Notes under the pieces: model-generated
What the model was told of the DNA's origin: nothing
The model's input: the letters and a program-made list of their open reading frames with translations, nothing else
The model's database searches: none
Origin: Cacconaster sp045601245
GTDB taxonomy: Bacteria > Bacteroidota > Bacteroidia > Bacteroidales > UBA932
Direction: 5' to 3'
DNA: 64,000 nucleotides
Assembly (NCBI GenBank): GCA_045601245.1
Contig: JAZRZH010000044.1
Coordinates: forward strand, 1-64,000
Program-made: the position numbers and the translations under genes
Shown: positions 25,485-35,400 of the stretch, piece after piece
Layout of the letters: each line of letters starts with the position of its first letter
Numbering within the stretch: position 1 is the stretch's first letter

Positions 25485-26966
25485 ATGGCTACAATGAAGA
25501 TTTGCGTTCAGAAGCAGCGCAGGGACGGGTTCTATCCGGTTTACATCAGGGTAACGCACCATACCAAGGTCGCATACATTAAGACCGACAAAATGGTCAA
25601 CTCCAAGGGTATCACAAAGACTCGCGAAGTCAAGGATCCTTTCGTGGTTCAGTCTCTTTCCGGAAAGATTGTGGACTATATGGACCGGCTAAACAAGAAG
25701 GACATAGAGACCTGGACGGTAAAGCAGGTTGTAGATTTCCTTCTGAACGATACTGCGGACATCTGTTTCAGCGATTATGCCAGGCAGCATATAATGAAGA
25801 TGAAGTTGGCAGGTCAGGCGCGTAACGCTCGCAACTACGACCTTGCCCTGCAAAGTCTGGAACGTTATGCCGGCACCAACAAGACGATGTTCAGCAGCCT
25901 TACGTCATATTTTGTCAACAATTGGATCTCTTCCTTGTCAACAACGCACCGGGCAAAAGAAATGTATCCTGTCTGCATCCGCCAGATATTCCGTGCCGCA
26001 TTGAATGAGTTGAACGACTATGACAGTGATGTCATCAGGATACGCACGAATCCCTGGCCGAAGGTTAAGATACCGTCCGCGGACCGTCCCGATAAACTTG
26101 CCATCACGCCCGAGGAATGTCGCGCTTTCTTTTCCGCTCCGCTTCCGGAGAGCAAGATGAAGGAACCTCTTTCGGGACTCGGCCGCGATGTGGCTATGAT
26201 GGTGCTTTGCCTTGCCGGAATAAACACTGTTGACCTGTTCAATCTGAAGAAGTCAGATTTTCGGGACGGGAAGGTTTGCTACAAGCGTGCAAAGACAACG
26301 AAGGCTCGTGCTGATGATGCTTACATAGAAATGCGCGTCCCTTCCATTCTTTTGCCCCTGTTTTCGCGCTATGCCGCCAAAGATGATGCGGAATACCTTT
26401 TCAACTTTCACGAGCGTTATTCGTCCTCGGATTCGTTCGGAGCGAATGTCAACCGGGGAATCCACGACATCTGTGACTCAATGGGTATGGCAAAGGATGA
26501 CAGGTATTGTGTATATACCTTCCGGCATACCTGGGGGACCGTAGCGCAAAATGATTGCGGCGCGTCTGTTTCCGATGTCGCTCTCGCAATGAATCATTCA
26601 TCAGGGAATACAATCACGCGCGGCTATCTCAAGATGGATTTCTCGCCAGCCTGGGAGCTGAACGAGAAAGTAGTAGAACTCATTTTCTTCTCGGAGAAAG
26701 AATCTCACCGCACACAGAAGCCGAAAGATGAATCATTCTCACGCTTCTCTGCCAAACAACTCATTCGAGGTACCGCATATTTCCGGGGACGGCAGCTCGG
26801 AAAGATAGAGGACATAGGATTCAATAATGTCGATGAAGTTATTTCCGCTCTGGTAAAGTTCGTGCCGGAGGACGTGCCTGTGCGCTCAATGGTGCAGTTC
26901 AAGGTTGAAAATCTCGACAAACATCAGGCTGCAATCTATGAACGAATGAAGGGCAAGGGCTTCTGA
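25485..26966 (+). CDS. Phage integrase, tyrosine recombinase
   Basis: A 493-residue Bacteroidetes-type integrase. The N-terminal arm-binding part (KICVQKQRRDGFYPVYIRVT) and SAM-like core-binding domain precede the catalytic domain. Catalytic residues visible are R347 (YTFRHTWGT), H371 (ALAMNHSS) and nucleophile Y381 (TRGYLK). The usual first-box arginine is not seen: the segment reads CLAGINTVDLFNLKKSDF. The HxxR histidine is replaced by tyrosine. Both variations are seen in integrases of this phylum's mobile elements as far as I recall. About 100 residues follow the tyrosine, an unusual tail. It presumably integrates the phage next to ppdK. Confidence 0.9.
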   Translation: MATMKICVQKQRRDGFYPVYIRVTHHTKVAYIKTDKMVNSKGITKTREVKDPFVVQSLSGKIVDYMDRLNKKDIETWTVKQVVDFLLNDTADICFSDYARQHIMKMKLAGQARNARNYDLALQSLERYAGTNKTMFSSLTSYFVNNWISSLSTTHRAKEMYPVCIRQIFRAALNELNDYDSDVIRIRTNPWPKVKIPSADRPDKLAITPEECRAFFSAPLPESKMKEPLSGLGRDVAMMVLCLAGINTVDLFNLKKSDFRDGKVCYKRAKTTKARADDAYIEMRVPSILLPLFSRYAAKDDAEYLFNFHERYSSSDSFGANVNRGIHDICDSMGMAKDDRYCVYTFRHTWGTVAQNDCGASVSDVALAMNHSSGNTITRGYLKMDFSPAWELNEKVVELIFFSEKESHRTQKPKDESFSRFSAKQLIRGTAYFRGRQLGKIEDIGFNNVDEVISALVKFVPEDVPVRSMVQFKVENLDKHQAAIYERMKGKGF

Positions 26967-27074
26967 TTCTTTCAGGGGGCTGGGGGGTAACTTTCTTTGG
27001 CAGGGGTTTGGGGACGGCAAGTCCCCATTATCATTTCTGAAAGAAATAAAAATTATTGTTATTGTTTTTCTCTT

Positions 27075-27096
27075 GCGCGTGTGCGCACGCACGCGC
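27075..27096. repeat. Alternating purine/pyrimidine GC palindrome
   Basis: GCGCGTG ... CACGCGC around a TGCGCACG core, strictly alternating purine and pyrimidine for 22 bases, in otherwise AT-rich DNA. It could form a hairpin or Z-DNA. Confidence 0.5.
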
Positions 27097-27150
27097 CCCA
27101 AGAAGAATAATAATATACTCTTATTTCTTTACTCTACTCTCTTTTGTTTC

Positions 27151-27267
27151 AAAATGTATGCATTATCGGCCAAAATGTATGCATTATCGCTGATAATGTT
27201 TACATATATACATTTTGAGCAATAATGTTGACATTATCAACGAAAATGTTGACATCGTGTATACATT
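27151..27267. repeat. Cluster of palindromic AATGT..ACATT repeats (iteron/operator-like)
   Basis: Two identical 18-mers AAAATGTATGCATTATCG start at 27151 and 27172. Related units follow: ATAATGTTTACAT (27193), a reverse copy ATACATTTT (27208), ATAATGTTGACATTATC (27222) and AAAATGTTGACATCGTG (27243). The common core is AATGT-NN-RCAT. Unit starts are about 21, 21, 29 and 21 bases apart, that is close to two helical turns. Confidence 0.65.
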
Positions 27268-27332
27268 AAGAAAATGCACACTTTGCGCGGAAATCGTGCA
27301 GAATGTGCATTTCTAAAATAGACGGTTATAGA

Positions 27333-27611
27333 CTACTTGATTTTGGACAGCTCGACAAGTTTGTCCTCAATCGTTTTGTCCTCTTCCTTCCTGACTTCCG
27401 CCTGTATGGACTGCATCTTCGGTGTGGTGTATTGCATAAACTTTTCAGCCATCGTAATGCGCTCAACAGGTTTCAATGCCTTGAAGTCAGAATCCATCAG
27501 GCCACTTTCTGAATAATCATCAAGAAGTTCCTGGATTACTGCCTTCATCTTCTTCGTTGTCTTGTTCTGGGAGCCGGGTAGCCGGCCTCCTGTTTTTCTT
27601 CCTTTTGCCAT
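27333..27611 (-). CDS. Small basic phage protein with GRKTGGR start
   Basis: A 92-residue protein beginning MAKGRKTGGRLPGSQNKTTK, highly basic, followed by a predicted helical region (VIQELLDDYSESGLMDSDFK, ERITMAEKFMQYTTPKMQSI). Proteins with this basic GRKTGGR...NK start are common next to structural genes in Bacteroidetes phages. DNA binding is likely; a small-terminase role is possible but not shown. It has its own TATATTTG promoter and is divergent from the internal virion protein genes. Confidence 0.65.
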   Translation of the reverse strand: MAKGRKTGGRLPGSQNKTTKKMKAVIQELLDDYSESGLMDSDFKALKPVERITMAEKFMQYTTPKMQSIQAEVRKEEDKTIEDKLVELSKIK

Positions 27612-27640
27612 ACCGTCAGTTAATACTTAAAAAGTTGGAG

Positions 27641-27648
27641 CAAATATA
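27641..27648 (-). promoter_or_regulatory. Promoter -7 box for the small basic protein
   Basis: TATATTTG on the minus strand, 29 bases before the ATG at 27611. The phage uses the host-type consensus. Confidence 0.65.
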
Positions 27649-27700
27649 GGTCGTTAAATTAGCCGCAGAATTATAAGTATTTACTTAAAAACATAATACA

Positions 27701-28198
27701 ATGGGACTAATTGGATCGGCCATAGGTGCTGGAATGCAGGCGGCAGGCGCTATTTTCGGCGGCATCAAGACTGCCAAGGCAATGAAAGAGGTTCAGGCAA
27801 ACCTCAAGAAACAGCAGGAAGCGAATCAGGATTGGTATGACAGAAGGTACAACGAGGATGCTACACAGAGGGCAGACGCGCAGCGCCTTCTCACTATGAC
27901 TGAGGAATCTATCAAGAACCGTAACAGGCAGGCGGCAGGTGCCGCGGCCGTTATGGGCGGAACCGAAGAATCTGTTGCGGCGGCCAAGGCTGCCAATAAT
28001 CAGGCTCTCGCAGACACTATGAGCAACATCAATGCTCAAGCAGATGCTCGTAAGGATGCAATTGAGCAGCAATTTCAGGCGAAGGACGCGGCTCTCCAAG
28101 GCCAGCAGAATGAACTAACGATGAAGAAGGCCGAAGCTACTGCACAAGCAGTCCAGGGAGTTGCCGGAGCCGCCGGAAACATAGCAAAAATGTTCTGA
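27701..28198 (+). CDS. Putative internal virion / DNA-ejection protein
   Basis: A 165-residue protein with a glycine/alanine-rich amphipathic N-terminus (GLIGSAIGAGMQAAGAIFGG), then long alanine- and glutamine-rich helices (NRQAAGAAAVMGGTEESVAA, ALADTMSNINAQADARKDAI) and a second Gly/Ala segment at the end. This architecture is typical of T7 gp14-like internal core proteins and of microvirus pilot proteins, which insert into the membrane to form a DNA conduit. Assignment rests on composition and on position directly before the giant polyvalent gene. One base separates its stop from the next start. Confidence 0.6.
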   Translation: MGLIGSAIGAGMQAAGAIFGGIKTAKAMKEVQANLKKQQEANQDWYDRRYNEDATQRADAQRLLTMTEESIKNRNRQAAGAAAVMGGTEESVAAAKAANNQALADTMSNINAQADARKDAIEQQFQAKDAALQGQQNELTMKKAEATAQAVQGVAGAAGNIAKMF

Positions 28199-28199
28199 T

Positions 28200-29432
28200 A
28201 TGAGTACGATAAACGACATCTTGCAGAACGGAGGTACAACAACGCCTCCTTCCCCTCCTTCATCTGAAACACTTGTCCAGCAGAACGCAGAACAGACACA
28301 GGGAGCACCGGCACAGCCTTCCCACGAGAACGGCGGTACCGGCGATAAGTCCGGAAGCCCTGCACTCTCACAGCAGTCTGGAGAGTCAATACCTGCCGTT
28401 TCTCCGGCTATTCAGGCGAAAGCCGTAGTTCAGACCCCTGCAGCACTTGCGAATCCTCAACAGCCCCAGGCTTCAAGCGTTCAGTCTCAATCAACGGTTC
28501 AACAGCAGCAGTCAATGACGTATGAGCAGATGATTCAGCAGACCAGCACTTACAAGCCGCCAACTCCGGAGGAACTTGAAGCATTGAAGAAGAAGGAGAA
28601 ACGCGAAGCAATATTCTCTGCCATTGGTGAGGGTATCAGTTCCCTTGCCAATCTCTATTTTGCGTCACAATCTGGCGTTAATATGTATGACCCAAGAAAA
28701 GGTATAGGCGCAGCGCATATCGAGAAGTGGGACAAGTTACGTAAAGAAAACGAGAAGAATAGTGAGCAGTATATGAAACTCACTATGCAGGCAAGGCAGG
28801 CAGACGATGCCAAGGCCCGTGATGAACGTAATTGGCAGAATACCTTGGCCCAGCAGAAAGAAGCCGCAGAGCGTTGGAAGCAGCAGTTCGAGCATCAGCA
28901 GGAACGTGAGCGGAAGGCCGATGAAAGATACGATGCGGAGCAGGCATACAAGAAAGATCGCGACCAGAAGGCTGACGAAATGCGCGACAAGCAGTTCAAT
29001 GAATCCGTACGTCAGTTCAATGTATCCTCCGCTCAATCTGCCCAGAGGATTAAGAATGAGTCCGTACGTCTCTCTCGTGAAATGAAGAAGGACGTTGTGA
29101 CTTTCACTCTCGGTACAGGAAAGGGAAATATCGAGATCCCGAAAGATGCACTCAATGCCGCGAATGTAGCCCACGTATTCAGTATGCTCCCTGATGATGT
29201 CCGTGCCCAGGTCAAGGGCGATGCAATTATCGGCAAGGACATTACCGGTGAATCTATGGTCGTTGGTTACAAGGAGCCGAGTACGGAGGCGATGCTTATT
29301 GCCATCGGTACCAATATCGAAGGTAATTCTAATGTGCAGGACGCTCTGCGCGAACTCGGAGGAAAGAAACCAGCCGGAAAGAAAGCCAACCCTATGGGTG
29401 GTGGGGATAAGAAACCAAATCCAATGCAGTAA
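28200..29432 (+). CDS. Coiled-coil phage protein, probable virion component
   Basis: A 410-residue protein. Residues 1-120 are Pro/Gln/Ser-rich and disordered; a short hydrophobic helix follows (AIFSAIGEGISSLANLYFAS). Residues about 170-290 form a long charged coiled coil (KQQFEHQQERERKADERYDA). The C-terminal part is globular (VTFTLGTGKGNIEIPKDAL) and ends in a Lys/Pro/Gly tail. No family recognised. It is tightly packed between the putative ejection protein and the giant protein (three bases), so the three probably act together inside the virion. Confidence 0.6.
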   Translation: MSTINDILQNGGTTTPPSPPSSETLVQQNAEQTQGAPAQPSHENGGTGDKSGSPALSQQSGESIPAVSPAIQAKAVVQTPAALANPQQPQASSVQSQSTVQQQQSMTYEQMIQQTSTYKPPTPEELEALKKKEKREAIFSAIGEGISSLANLYFASQSGVNMYDPRKGIGAAHIEKWDKLRKENEKNSEQYMKLTMQARQADDAKARDERNWQNTLAQQKEAAERWKQQFEHQQERERKADERYDAEQAYKKDRDQKADEMRDKQFNESVRQFNVSSAQSAQRIKNESVRLSREMKKDVVTFTLGTGKGNIEIPKDALNAANVAHVFSMLPDDVRAQVKGDAIIGKDITGESMVVGYKEPSTEAMLIAIGTNIEGNSNVQDALRELGGKKPAGKKANPMGGGDKKPNPMQ

Positions 29433-29435
29433 GTT

Positions 29436-32400
29436 ATGGACGATAATAAGAAGAAATTATATGATGCCCTGTCCCGAGACTATGAACTTGGGACTTTCGA
29501 GCAATTCAGCAAGGATATAGAGGACGAGGGGAAGCGCAAGAAATTATATGATGCTACCAGCAAGGATTACGATTACGGCGATTTTGACTCGTTCTCAAAC
29601 CAGCTCGGCTTTTCAAAGGAGCAACAACCAGCACAACCCGTGCATACCTCAGCGGATAATGTTGTGACCGCGCCTTCGCAGCAGGAAGCCGAAGCAACTC
29701 CGGCACCTGATGCGACAAGTGCGCCTGCTCTCCAGCAGACTGTCAAGATGCCGGAAGTCGAGACCGCGCAGGTCCCGCAATTCAATGATTTGCCCCAGGA
29801 CAGGACAAATAAGGCTTTTGTTGAGCAGCAGACACGCGAACAAGTTGCTGGAATGTCAGCACGTATTGATGAGCAGCTGAACGCCGCGATAGGTGAATCC
29901 CAAAAAGCCTATGATGTGAAACAGGAAGAGGCGAAGAAGCAGCCTTTCTTCCGCCGTCTCCTTACAAGCATAGGTGAAAACTATGCTCCTAACGGTGACA
30001 TATCCATACCGGCGATGCGTCAGTACAATGAAGTAATGCAGGGAGCAGGCAATCTGGAACTCCAGAACAGGATCCAGAGCCTTCAAGCAGCAAGGAACTC
30101 TCTTTCCGATGCGCAGCGCATCATTAAGGAGGCTGACAAAGCCGTGCAGGAAGGCAACTTCGAAGGATTCTTCAAAGGTGCAGGACGTGGATTCGGTCAG
30201 CACCTTTTCGATGTTCGCACCTGGGATATGGGATTGTCTCAAATGCAGGATGCTGGAGTCCTTCTCGGTGCCCTCTCAAAGTTTGACAATGGCGAGCAGT
30301 TGACCGATGCAGAACAGGCTATGCTTGATGCAAAAGCCGTTGAAATGGCCACCAACGCCTATTTCGGTTCTTATGTGGGCAGAGGGTACAAGGCTGGAAC
30401 AATAACGGCCGAGTCTATTCCTTTTATGCTTGAAATGTGCATCAACCCTGCATCTGGTATAGGTTCTGGAGCATCAAGCTCACTCACAAGATATGCCCTG
30501 CAAAGATTCGGCAAGGAGGCCGTTAAGAAGAATGCCGGGAAATACGTAGCAGCTAAAGTGGGTGCTCGTGTACTCGGTGATGTTGCAGGAGCAGCTATTA
30601 TGGCTGGTACCACAGGTGCAACCGGCGTTGCCGCAGATGCAATGGAGCGTATGGCAGGACATACCACGTTCGATACAGATGATGAAGGACAGAGTTTCTT
30701 CACAGGCCACGTTGAGGCAGAGGACGCAGGAGCGGCATTCCGCAAGGCTTTTGCTTCAAGGGCGATAGAGAATCATTCTGAAATGCTCGGCAATTACTTC
30801 GCTCCTGTCCTCGGTGCCGTGAGCAAGGGACTCGGGAAAGGTCTCGAAAAGATAGGTCTTGGTAAGGTCAATCAATTCTTTGATGATGTTGCAGCAAGTG
30901 ATTTCGCGAAAATCGTCACGGACTTCGAGAAGCACGCGCAGTGGCACGGGACAATCGGAGAATACGCAGAGGAAGTCCTCGGCAATATGGAAAACGCTGT
31001 TCTTGTCGGTGACCAGAACTTCGGGACAGGAGAAAACGGCATCTTCAATTTATCTGACAATATAGATACGTTCCTCGGTGTTGCCCTTATGAGTGGCGCT
31101 TTCAGTTCAATCAAGACAGGCGGCTATTTGTATGATAAGGCATCTAAATACAAGGCAAAGAATGATGTCGCAAAGGCTGACGCAACTGCCCAGGCCGCGT
31201 ATGATGACCCGGCAGGGTGGGAAGGTTTCAAAGAATTCCTGCACGGCGCCTCCGAAGAGGAAGCCACATCAGCAGTCGCAGACTTCCTCCGGGATGAAGA
31301 GGTGCCGGAAGAACGCAAGAAGGCTGTTCTTGACTACCTGAAGGCGGAGAAACGTTATGAAGGGTTTACAGTATCAGATGAGAAACGCCACTCGGAAGGT
31401 ATTGTTCCTCCGGAAGTGATAGAGGCAGAGGATGCATTTGACGGTGGTTACTCTCTGGAGAGTGAGCAGGAAATGAACGATGCGAAGAATGAACTTGACT
31501 TGAAGCGCACTCAACTCCAACAGATACTTGGCCGAGATGACATATCTATTGCCGAGTTGTGGGACGGCTCAAATCAATTCTTCTCATCGGATCTCCCGTA
31601 CACGGATGAGGAAAAAGACGTCATCGTTGACTACCTCAACGCGAAATCAACCTACGAAGGAATGATTCAGCGCGTTCAGGATGACATTGAAAGTCGGACC
31701 TCTGCAGCCGTCAAAGTCATTGACGGAAATACCAACGTAGATTCAAGGCAAATTGTTCCTGCCACAATGAAAATTGAAGACCGAAAGGTCTATGTTGTCA
31801 GCGGTACCGTGAATATGAATGCCGATGACACTATGGTTGACAAAGAGGCATCGGACGAAAGCGTCATAATCAAGGACGCAGAGACCGGCAAGATTGAGTT
31901 TGTGTCTCCTGATGCAATCCTACGTGTTGATTCTCCAATCAACCCGGAAGAGGAAAAGCAGAATATCACCAATCAGATACGTCAGGAACTTGCACAGGTC
32001 GCAGCCAACAAGATAGACGGCGTGTTGGGTTTTGCGCCTGATGATGTCTATTCCCTCATCGATGCCCAGGGCCAGAATATGAACATCAAGATTGTTCCGA
32101 ATGCTCAGGGTATTACTGACAATGGAGACGGCACAGTAAACTATGTCGTTCTCAATAATGCAGACGGTCAGGAATCTCTCAATCCAGATGGCAGCAGGGC
32201 AATATATACCCTGCCGAAAGCTAACATTCAGGAAATGGCTGCAACTGCAAATCTTGTACGCCTCAATCAGTTCGAGCAACAGAAGGCAGCGCAGCGTATA
32301 GATATGCGCCACCAGGAACAGCAGGCAAATCTTCCCGAATACGACCTTAACGATAATGTGACGCTCTCTGCCAACGGGCAGCAGGTACGCGGCACTATCA

Positions 32401-35400
32401 CAGCTCCTGCGGATGCGGACGGCAAGTATGAAGTATATACCGAAAGTCCGGTCAAGGGCAAGAGGGTGAATCTCTTTTCTGCCGATGAACTTGCAGCAAT
32501 GGTCATAGAACGCAACGGCGAAGTAGTGCAGAAGCAGGAGCCGTCACCGGCCGCACCTATTCAGGAAGAGGCAGTGCCAAAGCAGGAGGAACCGGCAGAC
32601 ACTCGCACGGCTCTTGAAAAGATACCTGTCAATGAGGCTGGCGTTCAGGAGTTTGAGAAGGCCCCTGTGGAAACAACATTTGATGCACTTGTTGAAATGA
32701 ACGAAGGCAGCGAGGATGAAGCCATTGATACTGCGAAGCAGATGGCCGACAATGCCAGAAAGGAATTGGAGAAGGCGAAAAAGGCAAAGCCGAAGTCCGG
32801 AGCCACTGTCTTTGACATTCAGAACAACAAGGCTGCGCAGAAAGCCAATGTAAGGAAATGGTCTGACGCAGTCTCTTATTGGGACCGTGTCGCTGGATTG
32901 CGTGAAGCACAGAAGAAAGCGGCCGAGGAAGAGGCAAAACGTCAGAAGCGTCTCCGTCTTGCAGAAGCAAGGCGTATTCAGCAGAAGGAAGGTCGCTACA
33001 AGGAAGAGAACGCATCTCTGGGCGATTATGTCTCCTTCCGCGACTATGTCCTCCGTATGGTCTCTACCGGAGCCGTCAAGTTCAAATGGAAGGGCGATCC
33101 GAATAACAATGCCATAAAGGGTCTTGCGCAGCATCTCGGTTTTTCCGGACAGAATGGAGAAATGCTCCGAAGAGGCTGGATGTTGAGCAATGAGACCGGC
33201 CAATATCCTGAACAGGCAGCAGAAGATTTGCTCGTAGGATATGCCGAGGATATGGGCGTCGATGTCGATAAGACCGGCGTTGACTCAATGGATGCTCTTA
33301 GTGAATTGCTCGATGTCCTTCTCTCGTATGACAATTCCAGAACGATGTTCGAGGCCGCACAATCTCTGCACGGTATGGATGAGAACCAGATCAAAGCAGC
33401 GGAGCAGGAATACCTGCAGAAAGAACTTGAGCGAGCCGCATATGAGCAGGAGCAGCAGGGAGCGGTAATGTCTCACGATGAACTTGTCGAGAATGTCGGC
33501 AATATCCTTACTGAGACTCAGGGCAATCCGGATCTTCTTACCAAGGCCAGCGATGAGGAACTTCAGCAGTTCTCCGACCTGTATGCTGATTTCGAGTTGG
33601 CAAATAATGAACTTGGCAAGGTTGCAGAGGCGAACGAGCCTGGTACCAGGTCAAGCGACAAGAAGATACAGGAAGCCGCAAAGAGGGCCATAGAAGAAGC
33701 GCAGCGGAAAGTTGCCGCCGCTTTCAGCCCGGTGGAGGAACTATACAGAACCCTCACATCGAAGTACGGCCTGGCAATGGATGCCGAGGAACAGGGCGCG
33801 GTGTCTCCTATTGAGGTTGCGCGGCAGGAAGTTGACACCGATCCAACCGAAGGACAGAAGAAGGCCGGCAACTATAAGATGGGCCATATTGTCATAGACG
33901 GTCATAATATTTCTCTTGAAAACCCGAAAGGCTCCGTCCGTAAGGGTGTCGATGAGAACGGAAAGGAATGGCGTACTGAAATGAAGAATGACTACGGCTA
34001 TATCCGTATGACCGAAGGCGTGGATGGAGACCATATTGACGTGTTCCTGTCCGACAATCCGGAGCAGGGTAATGTCTATGTCGTGGACCAGATTAATCCA
34101 AAGGACGGCTCTTTCGATGAGCACAAGGTAATGTACGGCTTCAACTCCGTTGACGAGGCGAAGGCTGCATATCTATCCAACTACGAAGAAGGCTGGCAGG
34201 GCCTCGGCAATATCACTCCTGTAAGCAAGGAAGAATTCAAGAAATGGATTGATTCTTCCCACCGTAAGACAAAGCCCTTTGCCGACTATGCAAGTGTTAA
34301 ACCTCTTGCGGATAATTCCACCGAAATCGAGGGAATTGAGACTGAATCAACAAATAATGTAAATAATTCCACAAAAAATGTGGATTCGGCCAACCTCACT
34401 GATGCGATTCGCGATCTGTATGAGAAGGGGAAGGAATATGCCTCGAAGCTCTATCAGATGAAATACTTTGATGTGGCATCAACTCCAGACTTTATGAAGC
34501 AAATCGGACTTACCGGTGAACGCTTCACAATCAAATATGGCGTACTTTCACGTCACATAGGCAAGGATGAATCGCACACTCTTCCCGAATCCGTATGGAG
34601 CGAACTTCCAGAAGCCATACAGAATCCGTTTGCGATAACGAGAAGGACAGACAAGGAGGCCGGATACCGTCTTTATACAGCCATAAAGACTGACAAGGGG
34701 TATGTAGTTGTTGGGGCAGACGTGAAGAATGCAGGCAAGGACATTGAGGTCAATTCAATCTCCACCGTATTTGAGAGAGAAGGCGGCATCACTCAGAATG
34801 AAGAGGTGATCTACACAAGTGAAGGAATAACTCCTGAGCAACAGTCACTTCTCAAGAGGCCTAATTCCTCTCAATATACTGCCGGTCAGGAGCTATCTGA
34901 AAGCAAAGGTAGTGAAAATTCCGAATCTACAAGCACTTCAGTTGAAAAATCGTATGGCTCTGAAAACAAACTCGTTTCAAGTGAGCGCTATGAAGAGCTG
35001 AAAAAGAGAATGAAGGCAAAACTCGGGCAGCTCAATTCAGGCCCAGATCCCGAAATGCTTGCTATCGGTTGTGAAATGGCTATGTACCATATCGAAGCCG
35101 GAGCGAGAAAGTTTGCCGATTATGCGCAGAGAATGATTGAGGACCTGGGTGAAGGCATCCGCAAATATCTCAAAGCATTCTACAACGGAGCACGTGACCT
35201 GCCGGGAATGGAAAGTTATGCTTCCGAACTTGATTCATACGATGATGTTTCAAAGGTTGATGTCAATGCCATAAACATTGCATCAGTTGCAAATAAAGTG
35301 ACATCGGATGCAAATGCAATCAAGCCAGGGGATAAGGTTTTCTATAAGGGAAAGGAAATGCAGGTGACCGATGTCCACGAAAACGGCAATGTTGATTTGG

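Larger units (their letters stand above)
26967..27332. other. AT-rich intergenic control region, 366 bp
   Basis: No gene is seen. It holds a G-rich tract (26977-27023), an alternating GC palindrome (27075-27096) and the palindromic AATGT repeats (27151-27267). Candidate roles are integrase arm sites, operator cluster or replication origin. Confidence 0.5.
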
